Below, piece by piece: positions 9,109-18,404 of a stretch of 64,000 nucleotides of DNA. The notes below the pieces were generated by a model. The model searched no databases. It worked only from the letters and a program-made list of their open reading frames with translations, and was not told the DNA's origin. The position numbers were made by a program, and so were the translations under genes. Origin of the DNA: Bacteroidota bacterium (GTDB lineage: Bacteria > Bacteroidota > Bacteroidia > Bacteroidales > JAADJA01); NCBI GenBank assembly GCA_020444515.1, contig JAHLKX010000001.1:744001-808000 (forward strand), written 5' to 3'. The first letter of the stretch is position 1. Every line of letters starts with the position of its first letter.

Positions 9109-9813
9109 TTAGAAGGTGGTTCGATTGATCTCTTTTCCGCTTGGATCATATTCAATCCAATCGCCGCTTTTTTCACCGCCTGCATAGTGTCCTTCAGTTT
9201 TTTTCTTTCCGGTAGGATAATATTCGCGGTATTCACCTTCCAAAATATTATTTACGTAGTTTTTCTCTTCTTTCACATTACCATTGGGATAGAAAGTGCG
9301 ATTGGAACCATTGAATACCCCGTCTTTATATGTGTATTGAGCCACCATTTTCTGGTTTTCATCGAACCATTTACTAACACCTGTTTTTTGGCCGGCACGG
9401 TAATTCGATTCCTCCATTAATCTACCGTTTTCATAATAAACGGTATACTTTCCAGTGATTTCACCGTCCTTATATTCAGCCTTAACCTTGGGTTTATTTT
9501 TATCATAATACTCAATAGACCAACCTTCAAGCTTTCCATCAATGTAAAAGTCCTGCTTGGTCAAGGTTCCTGATCGGTCAAAAGTGAGCGATACGCCTTC
9601 CCTTTTCCCGTTATGATAGGTTTCCACTTCGGCGATGATACCTGTGCGCGACTCTTTGATCCAGGATCCATCTTTTTGTCCATCCAAATAAAAACCACGT
9701 TCCGTAAAGCTACCAAGCCGGCGCTCATAATATCCATTTTCAGGAGGCTGCTGTGCCTGTAATGACAGTGAAATTATCATCAGGAACAATGTGGAAAATA
9801 TAATATGTTTCAT
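9109..9813 (-). CDS. Secreted MORN-repeat protein (YwqK-like)
   Basis: A signal peptide (IIFSTLFLMIISLSLQAQ) precedes about eight degenerate MORN-variant repeats of roughly 22 residues. Each follows the pattern YxNGKxxGxxxxY. These beta-hairpin ladders are frequent in Bacteroidota exported proteins. The database label YwqK antitoxin is inherited by similarity and does not imply a toxin system here, as no toxin neighbour is present. Function unknown. Its promoter shares a short interval with that of tRNA-Leu. Confidence 0.75.
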   Translation of the reverse strand: MKHIIFSTLFLMIISLSLQAQQPPENGYYERRLGSFTERGFYLDGQKDGSWIKESRTGIIAEVETYHNGKREGVSLTFDRSGTLTKQDFYIDGKLEGWSIEYYDKNKPKVKAEYKDGEITGKYTVYYENGRLMEESNYRAGQKTGVSKWFDENQKMVAQYTYKDGVFNGSNRTFYPNGNVKEEKNYVNNILEGEYREYYPTGKKKTEGHYAGGEKSGDWIEYDPSGKEINRTTF

Positions 9814-9834
9814 ATCATTGGTTTTAAATTGCTA

Positions 9835-9865
9835 CAAATTTATAGAAAGAAAAAACTGCATCAAA
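9835..9865 (-). promoter_or_regulatory. Promoter of the MORN protein gene
   Basis: On the minus strand, TTTG (9862-9865) and TAAATTTG (9835-9842) are 19 bases apart, a near-ideal Bacteroidota promoter, 22 bases before the ATG. Confidence 0.6.
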
Positions 9866-9867
9866 AC

Positions 9868-9896
9868 TTTGAAGATTTAAAAAATGATTAATTTTG
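9868..9896 (+). promoter_or_regulatory. Promoter of tRNA-Leu
   Basis: TTTG (9868-9871) and TAATTTTG (9889-9896) are spaced by 17 bases and end 10 bases before the mature tRNA. This places initiation almost at the tRNA 5' end. Confidence 0.65.
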
Positions 9897-9906
9897 CGGC
9901 CCTTGA

Positions 9907-9988
9907 GCGGGTGTGGCGGAATTGGTAGACGCGCCAGACTTAGGATCTGGTGCCGCAAGGCGTGGGGGTTCGAGTCCCTTCACCCGCA
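9907..9988 (+). tRNA. tRNA-Leu (anticodon UAG)
   Basis: An 82-base class II tRNA. The acceptor stem GCGGGTG (9907-9913) pairs with CACCCGC (9981-9987) and the discriminator is A9988. The anticodon stem CCAGA/TCTGG (9934-9938, 9946-9950) closes the loop CTTAGGA with anticodon TAG at 9941-9943, reading CUA. A long variable arm (TGCCGCAAGGCGT) identifies leucine. The T loop GTTCGAGTC is intact. CCA is not encoded. Confidence 0.96.
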
Positions 9989-10052
9989 CACAGGAGAATG
10001 ATAAGGACTTACAACGTAAAATTGTTGGTTAGTTTTAGTTTCATAAATTATG

Positions 10053-10077
10053 GCCCCGATTCATCGGGGCTTTTTTT
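10053..10077 (+). terminator. Intrinsic terminator after tRNA-Leu
   Basis: GCCCCG/CGGGGC stem (10053-10058 with 10065-10070) around a small AT loop, followed by T7. Confidence 0.8.
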
Positions 10078-10167
10078 AAATTTTGGCAATGATTGAAAAT
10101 ACAACCTTTTATGGGTTAAAATTGTTTTTAATAGAACATTGCTGAATGGGAATTGGCAATTATTGCC

Positions 10168-10175
10168 TATTTTTG
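10168..10175 (+). promoter_or_regulatory. -7 box of the tig-clpP-clpX operon
   Basis: TATTTTTG matches TAnnTTTG and lies 26 bases before the ATG at 10202. It falls inside any longer reading frame starting at 10139, so it supports the 10202 start for trigger factor. Confidence 0.6.
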
Positions 10176-10201
10176 CACCCCTAAAAAAATATGTTATCAG
10201 C

Positions 10202-11581
10202 ATGAATATTACAAAGGAAAGTACTGGAGAATTAACTGCAACGATTAAGATTGATCTGGAACCGCAGGACTATGAAGAACAGGTAAACAAAGCATTGAAA
10301 GACCTGCAAAAAAAATCAGCATTAAAAGGATTCCGGCCCGGAAAGGTCCCTTTCGGATTGATCCGAAAAATGTATGGAAACGCTGCCATTGGAGAGGAAG
10401 TGAATAAAATTTTATCCGAGTCCCTCAATAACTACATCAAGGAAAATGAGCTGGATATCCTTGGATATCCTCTTGCCAATGAAGACAAAAACGAAAAAGT
10501 AGACTTCGAGCATCAGCAAGAATTCAGCTTCTATTTTGATATAGGATTGACCCCGGACATCAACCTGGACTTGAACGACAAAACCGAGGTCAATTATTAT
10601 AATATTCAGGTTGAAGACGAAAAAGTAGAAGATTACCTGAAAAATGTAAGAAACCAGTTTGGGACATCAGTTAATCCTGAAACAGCTAAAAAAGGAGATT
10701 TGATCAAAGGTGATTTTGTGCAGTTAGATGACAAAGGTGAAGCAATGGAAGCAGGTGTCAATCATAGCTCATCCCTGTCCATTGATTTTATCAAGGACGA
10801 AAAAGCTCAAAATGAATTCATTGGTAAAAAAGTTGGTGACACCGTTCGCTTTAACCCTTTGAAAGCCACAGGGAATGAAACCGAAACCGCCTCTATGCTT
10901 GGAATAAAAAAGGAAGACAGGGATCAACTCGAATCGGATTATAATTTTACCCTAACCGAAATTTCGCGTATTGAACCGGCTGAAATAAATAAAGAATTAT
11001 TTGACAAAGTGTATCCAAAGGACAACCTTGAAACTGAAGAACAATTCAGGGAAAAATTAAGGGAAGAAGCCAGTGGATATTTCCAAAAAGAAAGTGATAA
11101 TTACTTTGTCCATGAAACCCTTGAAAAAATGGTTCATGATACAGAGATCAACCTGCCTCAGGAATTTGTCAAACGTTGGATGCTTGAATCAGACGAAAAA
11201 CTTACCCGTGAGAGCATCGATCATGATTTCGAAGATTATGCCAAATCACTCAAGCAGCAATTGATCATCAACAAAATAGCCAAAGACCATGGCGTAAAAG
11301 TTGAAGAGGCCGATATCCGAAATCATATCAAAGATTATTTTGGTAAACAATACATGATCGACACGTCGGATGAAGAAAAGAGCAAACAACTTGATGGGCT
11401 TGCCAGTTCGGTTATGCAAAACCAGGAAGAAGTCCGCAAAATTTATGACCAGCTTTTTGATGAGCAGGTTCGCGAGCTCTTTAAAAATAATTTAAAGCTG
11501 AAAAAGATCGATGTAAGCTATGATAAATTCATTGAAATAGTAAACGAACACCATAAACATCATCATCACCATGAACATTAA
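10202..11581 (+). CDS. tig: Trigger factor (ribosome-associated chaperone/peptidyl-prolyl isomerase)
   Basis: This 459-residue protein has the ribosome-docking signature GFRPGKVPFGLIRKMYG in the N-terminal domain. A central FKBP-like region follows (about 150-250; GDLIKGDFVQLDD) and then a helical C-terminal substrate cradle. The start MNITKES was chosen because a promoter box overlaps the longer alternative. Trigger factor binds nascent chains at the ribosome exit. The product ends in a histidine-rich tail (HKHHHHHEH), unusual compared with E. coli and possibly metal-binding (inference). Its last 11 bases overlap the clpP start, so the two genes are translationally coupled. The order tig-clpP-clpX is the classic bacterial arrangement. 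Confidence 0.93.
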   Translation: MNITKESTGELTATIKIDLEPQDYEEQVNKALKDLQKKSALKGFRPGKVPFGLIRKMYGNAAIGEEVNKILSESLNNYIKENELDILGYPLANEDKNEKVDFEHQQEFSFYFDIGLTPDINLDLNDKTEVNYYNIQVEDEKVEDYLKNVRNQFGTSVNPETAKKGDLIKGDFVQLDDKGEAMEAGVNHSSSLSIDFIKDEKAQNEFIGKKVGDTVRFNPLKATGNETETASMLGIKKEDRDQLESDYNFTLTEISRIEPAEINKELFDKVYPKDNLETEEQFREKLREEASGYFQKESDNYFVHETLEKMVHDTEINLPQEFVKRWMLESDEKLTRESIDHDFEDYAKSLKQQLIINKIAKDHGVKVEEADIRNHIKDYFGKQYMIDTSDEEKSKQLDGLASSVMQNQEEVRKIYDQLFDEQVRELFKNNLKLKKIDVSYDKFIEIVNEHHKHHHHHEH

Positions 11582-12251
11582 GAAAGAATTTGACAATTAT
11601 GCTATAAAGCACCGGGGAATCAGTAGCCTCACCTTACAGAAATACGAAAGCACTGCGAATAATTACATCAGTCCTACCATTATTGAGGAACGTCAACTGA
11701 ACATTGCGACCATGGACGTTTTTAGCCGTCTTATGATGGATCGGATTATCTTTTTGGGTGTACCGATTGATGATTATGTTGCCAATATCATTCAGGCTCA
11801 ATTGCTATTCCTTGAATCGGTAGATGCTACCAAAGATATTCAGATTTATCTCAACACACCGGGGGGTGGAGTTTATGCAGGATTGGGGATATATGATACC
11901 ATCCAGTACATCCGTCCCGATGTAGCGACCATTTGCACAGGTGTAGCGGCTTCGATGGGGGCTGTATTGCTTTGTGCCGGTGAAAAAGGGAAGCGGACAG
12001 CACTCCCCCACTCCAGGATTCTCATTCATCAGCCTATGGGTGGTGCCCAGGGACAGGCCTCGGATATTGAGATCACCGCACGTGAAATTCAAAAACTGAA
12101 AAAAGAATTGTACGAGATCATTGCCAAACACAGCAATCAGACCTATAAGAAAATATGGAAAGACGGCGACCGTGATTATTGGATGACAGCACAGGAAGCT
12201 AAGGATTATGGCATGATCGATGAAGTTTTGACACAATCAAAAGGACAATAA
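11571..12251 (+). CDS. clpP: ATP-dependent Clp protease proteolytic subunit
   Basis: The 226-residue serine peptidase has nucleophile Ser128 (GVAASMGA), His153 (RILIHQPMGG) and the catalytic Asp expected in GDRDYWM (Asp202). A 30-40 residue N-terminal region precedes the core; ClpP propeptides are normally cleaved. It forms a tetradecameric barrel that degrades proteins unfolded by ClpX, encoded 51 bases downstream. The ATG lies inside the 3' end of tig. Confidence 0.96.
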   Translation: MNIKKEFDNYAIKHRGISSLTLQKYESTANNYISPTIIEERQLNIATMDVFSRLMMDRIIFLGVPIDDYVANIIQAQLLFLESVDATKDIQIYLNTPGGGVYAGLGIYDTIQYIRPDVATICTGVAASMGAVLLCAGEKGKRTALPHSRILIHQPMGGAQGQASDIEITAREIQKLKKELYEIIAKHSNQTYKKIWKDGDRDYWMTAQEAKDYGMIDEVLTQSKGQ

Positions 12252-12302
12252 CGGTTGAAACATAAAGATTGTATTTCCGTTTCTATCGACTGACACTATA
12301 TT

Positions 12303-13535
12303 ATGGTAAAAAAAATTGAACGGTGCTCATTCTGCGGCCGGGAAAAGTCACAAACCAATGTGCTGATTGCCGGTCTGGATGCACATATCTGTGATAACTG
12401 CGTAACTCAGGCGCAAACGATCATTGAGGAAGAGATCACCTCTAAACAATCACGTTACCTTAACAAGATTGAACTTCAAAAACCGCGAGAGATCAAAAAC
12501 TACCTCGACCAGTATGTGATCGGTCAGGACGAAGCCAAGATCATAATGGCAGTCGCCGTATATAACCACTATAAAAGGATCAAACAAACCATCAAGGAAG
12601 ATGATGATGTTGAGATAGAAAAGTCCAACATCATCATGGTTGGAGAAACAGGAACCGGAAAAACCCTGCTGGCTCGTACCATAGCCCGTATGCTTAAAGT
12701 ACCTTTTTGCATAGCTGATGCAACAGTTCTTACTGAAGCAGGATATGTGGGCGAAGATGTTGAGAGTATATTAAGCCGACTGCTCCAGGTGGCTGATTAC
12801 AATGTGGCTGCTGCTGAAAAAGGAATCATTTTCATTGATGAAATCGATAAAATAGCTCGAAAAAGTGACAACCCTTCCATCACCCGTGATGTTTCTGGGG
12901 AAGGTGTCCAACAAGCATTGCTGAAGTTGCTGGAAGGTGCTGTGGTGAACGTTCCGCCGCAAGGAGGACGAAAGCACCCTGAACAGAAAATGATCCAGAT
13001 CAATACCAAAAACATCCTTTTCATTGCTGGTGGTGCTTTTGATGGCATCGACAAAATTATAGCGTCACGTTTGCGAACCAATGTGATTGGATATAACTTT
13101 GATAAGGAAAAACAGCAAATTGATAAAGGAAACCTTTTACAATACATTTCACCCCCTGATATCAAAAAATTTGGGTTGATCCCGGAGATCGTTGGCAGAA
13201 TGCCCGTGGTAACTTTCCTTCATCCACTGATGAAGGAAACATTGCGGAGAATTCTCATCGAGCCTAATAATGCACTCATGAAACAGTATACCAAATTATT
13301 TAAAATGGATGGTATTGAGATGAAAGTGGATGAAGAGGTGCTTGATTTCGTGGTTGAAAAATCCATTGCGTTTAAACTGGGAGCGCGTGGTTTGCGATCT
13401 ATTCTTGAAGGGATCCTTACCGATGCCATGTTTGAGTTGCCCAGTGCAAAAAATGCGAAAGTACTGCATATCACACTGGATTATGCAGAGGAAAAGTTCA
13501 GGAAAACCAATATTGCAAAACTCAGGGTGGCGTAA
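12303..13535 (+). CDS. clpX: ATP-dependent Clp protease ATP-binding subunit ClpX
   Basis: A 410-residue AAA+ unfoldase. The N-terminal zinc-binding domain uses Cys8, Cys11, Cys30 and Cys33. Walker A is GETGTGKT, Walker [12 protein letters not shown], with GYVGEDVE (pore loop) between them. The C-terminal small domain contains the [12 protein letters not shown] sensor-2 arginine. It recognises tagged substrates and feeds them to ClpP. Last gene of the tig-clpP-clpX operon; a good terminator follows. Confidence 0.97.
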   Translation: MVKKIERCSFCGREKSQTNVLIAGLDAHICDNCVTQAQTIIEEEITSKQSRYLNKIELQKPREIKNYLDQYVIGQDEAKIIMAVAVYNHYKRIKQTIKEDDDVEIEKSNIIMVGETGTGKTLLARTIARMLKVPFCIADATVLTEAGYVGEDVESILSRLLQVADYNVAAAEKGIIFIDEIDKIARKSDNPSITRDVSGEGVQQALLKLLEGAVVNVPPQGGRKHPEQKMIQINTKNILFIAGGAFDGIDKIIASRLRTNVIGYNFDKEKQQIDKGNLLQYISPPDIKKFGLIPEIVGRMPVVTFLHPLMKETLRRILIEPNNALMKQYTKLFKMDGIEMKVDEEVLDFVVEKSIAFKLGARGLRSILEGILTDAMFELPSAKNAKVLHITLDYAEEKFRKTNIAKLRVA

Positions 13536-13567
13536 AGAAATACTTTTTATCAGGAACTTTCAGAGGA

Positions 13568-13597
13568 GGGTGTTAATAATTTTTTAACACCCTTTTT
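13568..13597 (+). terminator. Terminator of the tig-clpP-clpX operon
   Basis: Nine-pair stem GGGTGTTAA/TTAACACCC with a 7-base loop and T5. Confidence 0.85.
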
Positions 13598-13637
13598 CGT
13601 TGGCATAAAAATTGTCCATTATCTTCGTTACATTAAT

Positions 13638-14237
13638 ATGCACCGTTTAATAATTACCATATTGTTTCTTTGCTTCGCAATCCCGCTATTTTCGCAGGAG
13701 GAATCTCACATAGCGGATAGCAGCCTGCGAATTGTTGTTGCGAAGATAGTCGGAGATGATACCATCATTATGGCCACTCTTCCTGAGTATGCAGTTCATG
13801 CGAAATTGCCATATAAGTTAAGAAAGGCAGCCAATCGAAATGCCCGGCTGGTTTACAATGTTAAAAAGGTATATCCCTATGCAAAACTGGCAGGCATTAA
13901 GCTTCGCGAATACGAAGTAGTACTGAAAAATGCAAAAAATGATGCTGAAAGAAAACGATTAATGAAGGAGGCTGAAAATGAACTCCGTGATGAATTCGAG
14001 GATGATCTTAAAAAACTAACATTCAAGCAGGGAATCATTCTCATCAAGCTGGTCGACCGAGAAACGGGCAATTCATCCTATGTACTGATCGAGGAGCTAA
14101 GGGGCAAATTTATGGCTTTCTTCTGGCAAACATTCGCACGATTATTTGGCTATAATCTTAAATCAGAGTATGATCCGGACGGTGAAGACAAAGAAATAGA
14201 AGAAATTGTAGTGATGATTGAAAACGGTCAATTATAG
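13638..14237 (+). CDS. DUF4294 family secreted protein
   Basis: The 199-residue protein has a signal peptide (LIITILFLCFAIPLFSQ). The body matches my memory of the Bacteroidota DUF4294 family: a VVAKIVGDDTIIMATLPE strand region, a long basic helical segment with RLVYNVKKVYPYAKLAG, and GIILIKLVDRETG. The family has no established function. A near-consensus TATCTTCG lies 11 bases before the start. It converges on the next gene with a 10-base gap. Confidence 0.75.
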   Translation: MHRLIITILFLCFAIPLFSQEESHIADSSLRIVVAKIVGDDTIIMATLPEYAVHAKLPYKLRKAANRNARLVYNVKKVYPYAKLAGIKLREYEVVLKNAKNDAERKRLMKEAENELRDEFEDDLKKLTFKQGIILIKLVDRETGNSSYVLIEELRGKFMAFFWQTFARLFGYNLKSEYDPDGEDKEIEEIVVMIENGQL

Positions 14238-14247
14238 CAAAACCAAA

Positions 14248-14913
14248 CTATTCAGGAATGCTCTCCTCCGTCGAATCCAAATTATTTGATCCGGAAATTT
14301 CTGCTTTCCATTGATTGTATTCCCTCACCATCCGGTAAACATCGGCATACCCATATTCCCTTGTATCAATTTTTTGTGCCAGCGCTGTATCCTCCTTAAA
14401 GAATTCCAGGATCTTATTTTTGGGAGTGTGTTTTCCCATGAGCAAACGATCCCCATCGGGTTTGAGAATATAAAAAAAATAGCGTTCTCCAAAATCAAAA
14501 ACCCCATATACATATTCAGCCAGTTCATAGGCATTGGACAACCCTTTTTCATCTATGGGATAGTATTGATACAATTTTAGATACCCCTGTTCCCCAATCA
14601 CCTTTAGAAACAGGTTGGATTCTTTAAAAAAAGGCACGGAAACAAAGGTGGGCGTTTCGAAATCATAAAAAAAATAGAAAGACCGGATGGTACCTGCTTC
14701 ATACACTGAACGCTGTCCTTCACGGTTATTAAAAGTGATCTTTTCCTGCATTTTGGATGGGATAAGTTTTTCATTTTTATCCACTTTAATTTTGATCTTC
14801 CCATAGATGGTATCGCCCTGATGGGTAATGATATAACCATCTGCAAATTTCGCCCTGCCAAAAGCCATCGTTTGAAGGAGAATAAATAGAATGATGATGT
14901 ATTGTCTGCGCAT
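14248..14913 (-). CDS. Secreted Bacteroidota protein of unknown function
   Basis: 221 residues with a signal peptide (YIIILFILLQTMAFG). The mature part begins with DGYIITHQGDTIYGKIKI, a strand-turn-strand motif common at the N-terminus of Bacteroidota exported proteins of unknown role. Strand-rich sequence follows, with many aromatic residues. No catalytic motif is seen. It lies just downstream, on the same strand, of the polysaccharide set (58 bases after the sugar transferase stop), and may be read through from it. Confidence 0.55.
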   Translation of the reverse strand: MRRQYIIILFILLQTMAFGRAKFADGYIITHQGDTIYGKIKIKVDKNEKLIPSKMQEKITFNNREGQRSVYEAGTIRSFYFFYDFETPTFVSVPFFKESNLFLKVIGEQGYLKLYQYYPIDEKGLSNAYELAEYVYGVFDFGERYFFYILKPDGDRLLMGKHTPKNKILEFFKEDTALAQKIDTREYGYADVYRMVREYNQWKAEISGSNNLDSTEESIPE

Positions 14914-14971
14914 TTTAATTATTTGTATAATGAGAATTGTATTTTCTCAAGCAATATAAATTACTGGTAGG

Positions 14972-16387
14972 TTATTTGCCGCGACCCTGGATTACGATAA
15001 GCACGGTGTAGATCATAATTTTCAGGTCCATGGCCAATGACATATTTTCAATGTATAAAATATCATATTTCAGGCGTTCGATCATTTCATCTACATTGGA
15101 GGCATATCCATATTTCACCTGTCCCCAGGACGTTATACCAGGTTTAACCTTATGCAGCAACCTGTAGTGAGGTGCCCTCTTAACGATTTGATCTATAAAA
15201 AATTGGCGCTCAGGACGGGGTCCAACCAGCGACATATCACCTTTAAAAACAGAATAAAACTGGGGTATTTCATCCAACCGAACTTTGCGCAGGAAAAGGC
15301 CAAACGGGGTGATCCGCTCATCATTTTCCGAGGACAACATGGGGGTTCCTTTTTCGGCATCATTGCGCATCGACCTGAATTTGTACATGGAAAAGGGTTT
15401 TCCATGCAGGCCAACCCGCTCTTGCTTATATATGATGGGTCCTTTGGATGAAAGCTTAACGCCGATTCCTACAAAAATATACACAGGCAAAAGGATCAAC
15501 ATACCAATCAGTGAAATAATAATGTCCATGATCCTTTTAAGCGACATTTGCCATGCGGGCATTAAATCGGGTGAAATTTTGATCAATGGGGCATGCCAAA
15601 TACCTTCCGTCTTGACAGCGCCAGTAATAAAATCCTGCAAACTAGGGATCACTTTAATCACCACATTCGTATCTTCCAGTTGGGTAATGATCTTTTCCAC
15701 CTTTTTTTGTTCGGCACGTTCAATGGCAATGATTACTTCTTCTACCTGCAATTTATCCACAATTTGACGCAGATCCTTGATATTCCCCAGATGCGGAAGG
15801 TGCTCGGCCAGCAGGTATCGATCATATTCATCAGCATTGACAAAACCAATGAATTTATTACCTGAGGACAAGCGTTCACTTTCAATTTCTTGAAATATCT
15901 TCATGGCATTCCCATTACTTCCAACAATGATGCTGTTGAAACCGATGATCCGTTTATGGATTTTACGGATGGTTCGGGTGGTTAAAAACAATCGGAAGGA
16001 ATAGGTAAAAAAGAAATGCAGGATAAACAACACCAAAAAAGATTGATAATAGGATCGGTATGAGATGATAACATCATCCAGAATTATGGAAAAGAAAATG
16101 AATATTACACCGATAAATGTAATCGAAAGGGTTTGGCCCAATTCCTTTAAACGTGATTTTCTGTAGATTTTACGGTAGGTACCGATGATAATGTAAAGGG
16201 TTAGCCAGAATGCCGGAATAATGGCCAGTCCGAGGTACAATTTATGATCTGCAACGATATCCTCAGGATGTTGAAAAATGTCGGGTTCAACAACATATTT
16301 CCGGTAAATAAAAAACAGTGACCAGGCAATGGCTGCAGAAAAAAAATCAGCAAGTACGTATTTGGCAACCTGTAAATTTTTATTCAT
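14972..16387 (-). CDS. Undecaprenyl-phosphate sugar phosphotransferase (WcaJ/WbaP-like polyprenyl glycosylphosphotransferase)
   Basis: About 471 residues. Four or five membrane segments fill residues 10-130, then a Rossmann-like domain (FNSIIVGSNGNAMKIFQEI), another membrane hairpin (about 280-300), and the C-terminal catalytic domain. That domain carries KLSSKGPIIYKQERVG, MYKFRSMRNDAEKG, LRKVRLDEIPQF and SLVGPRPERQFF. It transfers a hexose-1-phosphate from a nucleotide sugar to undecaprenyl phosphate, the first step in exopolysaccharide or capsule repeat assembly. The ATG shares one base with the stop of the lipoprotein gene upstream (TGATG), so translation is coupled. A GTG one codon earlier is an alternative. 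No other glycosyltransferases are adjacent. Confidence 0.9.
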   Translation of the reverse strand: MNKNLQVAKYVLADFFSAAIAWSLFFIYRKYVVEPDIFQHPEDIVADHKLYLGLAIIPAFWLTLYIIIGTYRKIYRKSRLKELGQTLSITFIGVIFIFFSIILDDVIISYRSYYQSFLVLFILHFFFTYSFRLFLTTRTIRKIHKRIIGFNSIIVGSNGNAMKIFQEIESERLSSGNKFIGFVNADEYDRYLLAEHLPHLGNIKDLRQIVDKLQVEEVIIAIERAEQKKVEKIITQLEDTNVVIKVIPSLQDFITGAVKTEGIWHAPLIKISPDLMPAWQMSLKRIMDIIISLIGMLILLPVYIFVGIGVKLSSKGPIIYKQERVGLHGKPFSMYKFRSMRNDAEKGTPMLSSENDERITPFGLFLRKVRLDEIPQFYSVFKGDMSLVGPRPERQFFIDQIVKRAPHYRLLHKVKPGITSWGQVKYGYASNVDEMIERLKYDILYIENMSLAMDLKIMIYTVLIVIQGRGK

Positions 16388-17301
16388 CACTTCTTGTTCT
16401 TGTCTCGGTATAGCACTTTCAAATTATCCAGATAAAGGTAATCCACTTCTTCTGATGATTGTTTCTCAGATCTGAAAAAGACATTGAAATAATCGGCTCC
16501 ACTGTATGCATCAATGGTTGCCGTAAAATTAACATAAATCTTTTTCCATTGATTATTGGTGGGATTTAGGATGATGATCGAATGTTGTTGGATTCCAATG
16601 CTGATATCATGCACAAATAACCCAACCAGCATTTTCACATTGGTGTTGTATTCCATTTCCATGAGCACTGGTTCTCCAAATTGTGGCAGGTCCAGTCCTC
16701 CGCTTTCTTCACTGAATGTTGTCACCTCAAATACGAGATGTTCGGCATCCATATATCCCGCGCCGGAGGCAAACCCGAGGGGTGGCTTCGCACTGCCATA
16801 CAAAATCCGGTTCATGGTCGTGTCGCTGTTTGAAGTCGGTTTCAATCCCAGGGATGCATCTTCAAAGTTTTCCATCCACTCAAATTTCATATTATCGTTG
16901 TACATCACCGTAGGATTGCGTAACATAACACTGTCCACTACAAAATTAAAATTCTCATAAACCCTGGGCTCAATAAATATATAAGGACTCCTCGTTCCTG
17001 ACATCCCATTCAGTTTGATGCCCGGATACAGGGTGAGTTTATTTTCACCACTGGCCAGAACAGGGATCACAGCCGGCAACTCATAGGCGCCCAGCAAATT
17101 ATCATTCAGGTAGACCCAAACATCGGTAAAATTATGGGTGAGTGCCCCCTCTTCGAATTCTGGATTATTGGCGAGGTATATGGTGTCGACTTTAATATAG
17201 GAAGGTATGGTTTGATCCCCTTCAAATTTATCACACGATGTGATCATCATTCCCACAATGACTACCAACAAAACAACATGAAACTTACGAATCCAATCCA
17301 C
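16387..17301 (-). CDS. Lipoprotein of unknown function in the polysaccharide operon
   Basis: From the GTG at 17301 the product has a clean lipoprotein signal (basic DWIRK, hydrophobic VVLLVVIVGMM, lipobox ITSC). The frame continues upstream to a TTG at 17388 that overlaps the previous stop by four bases. That start would add a second hydrophobic stretch, so the start is uncertain. The mature protein is strand-rich. Its last ~120 residues (SGGLDLPQFGEPVLMEMEY, then VDYLYLDNLKVLYR) look like a jelly-roll, carbohydrate-binding-like domain. Sitting between an oxidoreductase and a sugar transferase, with coupled translation, it may act in polysaccharide export or anchoring; this is inference. Confidence 0.65.
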   Translation of the reverse strand: MDWIRKFHVVLLVVIVGMMITSCDKFEGDQTIPSYIKVDTIYLANNPEFEEGALTHNFTDVWVYLNDNLLGAYELPAVIPVLASGENKLTLYPGIKLNGMSGTRSPYIFIEPRVYENFNFVVDSVMLRNPTVMYNDNMKFEWMENFEDASLGLKPTSNSDTTMNRILYGSAKPPLGFASGAGYMDAEHLVFEVTTFSEESGGLDLPQFGEPVLMEMEYNTNVKMLVGLFVHDISIGIQQHSIIILNPTNNQWKKIYVNFTATIDAYSGADYFNVFFRSEKQSSEEVDYLYLDNLKVLYRDKNKK

Positions 17302-17384
17302 TTTTATCAATTTTCGGAGTGCGAAATTAAAAAAACGAATGATAGCAGGGAATATTATTGATAAAATAATCGAGAAATATGTGA

Positions 17385-18371
17385 TCAACCCTCAAACGCG
17401 TAGTTCATTTTCTCCATGATCTTATGGGCAACGTCCAGGGCTGCATACCCATCGTTGATTGAGACCAGTGGATTGGTATTGCTTTCGATGGCATGCGCAA
17501 AACTCTCCAGTTCTGTTTTAATCGCATTGATGGGTTTTACTACGGGTTTATCAAATATGATCTGCTTACTCCCTTTTGCCTCACCAAGATCAATGATCAT
17601 GGCCAGGGGATCGGCTTTATCCGGATCTGCAATGTTTTCCATCCGTAATATTTCGGCCTTTTTATCAAGGAAATCAACCGATATATAGGCATCGGGTTGA
17701 AAAAACCGGCTTTTACGCATATTCTTCATGGATATTCGGCTGGCAGTAAGGTTGGCCACACAGCCATTATCGAATTCGAGGCGGGCATTTGCAATATCGG
17801 GCGTATCACTCACCACGGCAACTCCACTGGCACTGATTTTTCGGATATTCGATTTCACCACACTCAATACGATATCGATATCGTGTATCATCAGGTCAAG
17901 TATTACCGGAACATCTGTTCCACGCGGATTGAATTGGGCCAACCGATGTGTTTCGATGAACATAGGTTTGGTAAGATATGGTAAAGCAGCTGTGAAAGCA
18001 GGATTGAATCTTTCTACATGCCCCACCTGAACTTTCACTTCCGCTTCTTCTGCAAGGGCAATCAATTGTTTGGCTTCTGCAGGCGTAGTAACGATGGGTT
18101 TTTCAATAAAAACATGTTTGAAACCCTTGAGTGACTGAATGGCACAATCGAAATGTGAAACGGTTGGTGTTACAATATCCACGATATCAACAGCATTAAT
18201 TAATTCATTGATATCGGTGAAACACCTTACCCCAAATTCTTTTTCAACCTGCCGGGCAATGGAAGTATCCGGATCATAAAATCCAATGAATTCCAGCTTT
18301 TTGGATTCAAGGATGCATTTAATGTGAATTTTCCCCAGGTGGCCAGCGCCTAATACACCAATTTTCAACAT
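17385..18371 (-). CDS. Gfo/Idh/MocA family oxidoreductase
   Basis: 328 residues. The N-terminal Rossmann fold has GVLGAGHLGKIHIKC at residues 5-19. The family's EKP motif is in HVFIEKPIVT, and GHVERFNPAF leads into the C-terminal alpha/beta substrate domain. Members use NAD(P) to oxidise or isomerise sugars or related compounds. Heading a coupled operon with a polyprenyl sugar transferase, it probably modifies a nucleotide sugar, but the substrate is not identifiable. Divergent from pcm with overlapping promoters. Confidence 0.85.
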   Translation of the reverse strand: MLKIGVLGAGHLGKIHIKCILESKKLEFIGFYDPDTSIARQVEKEFGVRCFTDINELINAVDIVDIVTPTVSHFDCAIQSLKGFKHVFIEKPIVTTPAEAKQLIALAEEAEVKVQVGHVERFNPAFTAALPYLTKPMFIETHRLAQFNPRGTDVPVILDLMIHDIDIVLSVVKSNIRKISASGVAVVSDTPDIANARLEFDNGCVANLTASRISMKNMRKSRFFQPDAYISVDFLDKKAEILRMENIADPDKADPLAMIIDLGEAKGSKQIIFDKPVVKPINAIKTELESFAHAIESNTNPLVSINDGYAALDVAHKIMEKMNYAFEG

Positions 18372-18404
18372 AGAGCGATTGATATTTAAATATAATTTTC
18401 AAGG

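Noticed and set aside
9109-9813. Toxin-antitoxin locus implied by the YwqK label
   Set aside because: No toxin gene is adjacent and the protein has a signal peptide and only MORN repeats.
10139-10201. Longer trigger factor start
   Set aside because: The -7 promoter box lies inside the extension, and the family N-terminus begins at MNITKES.
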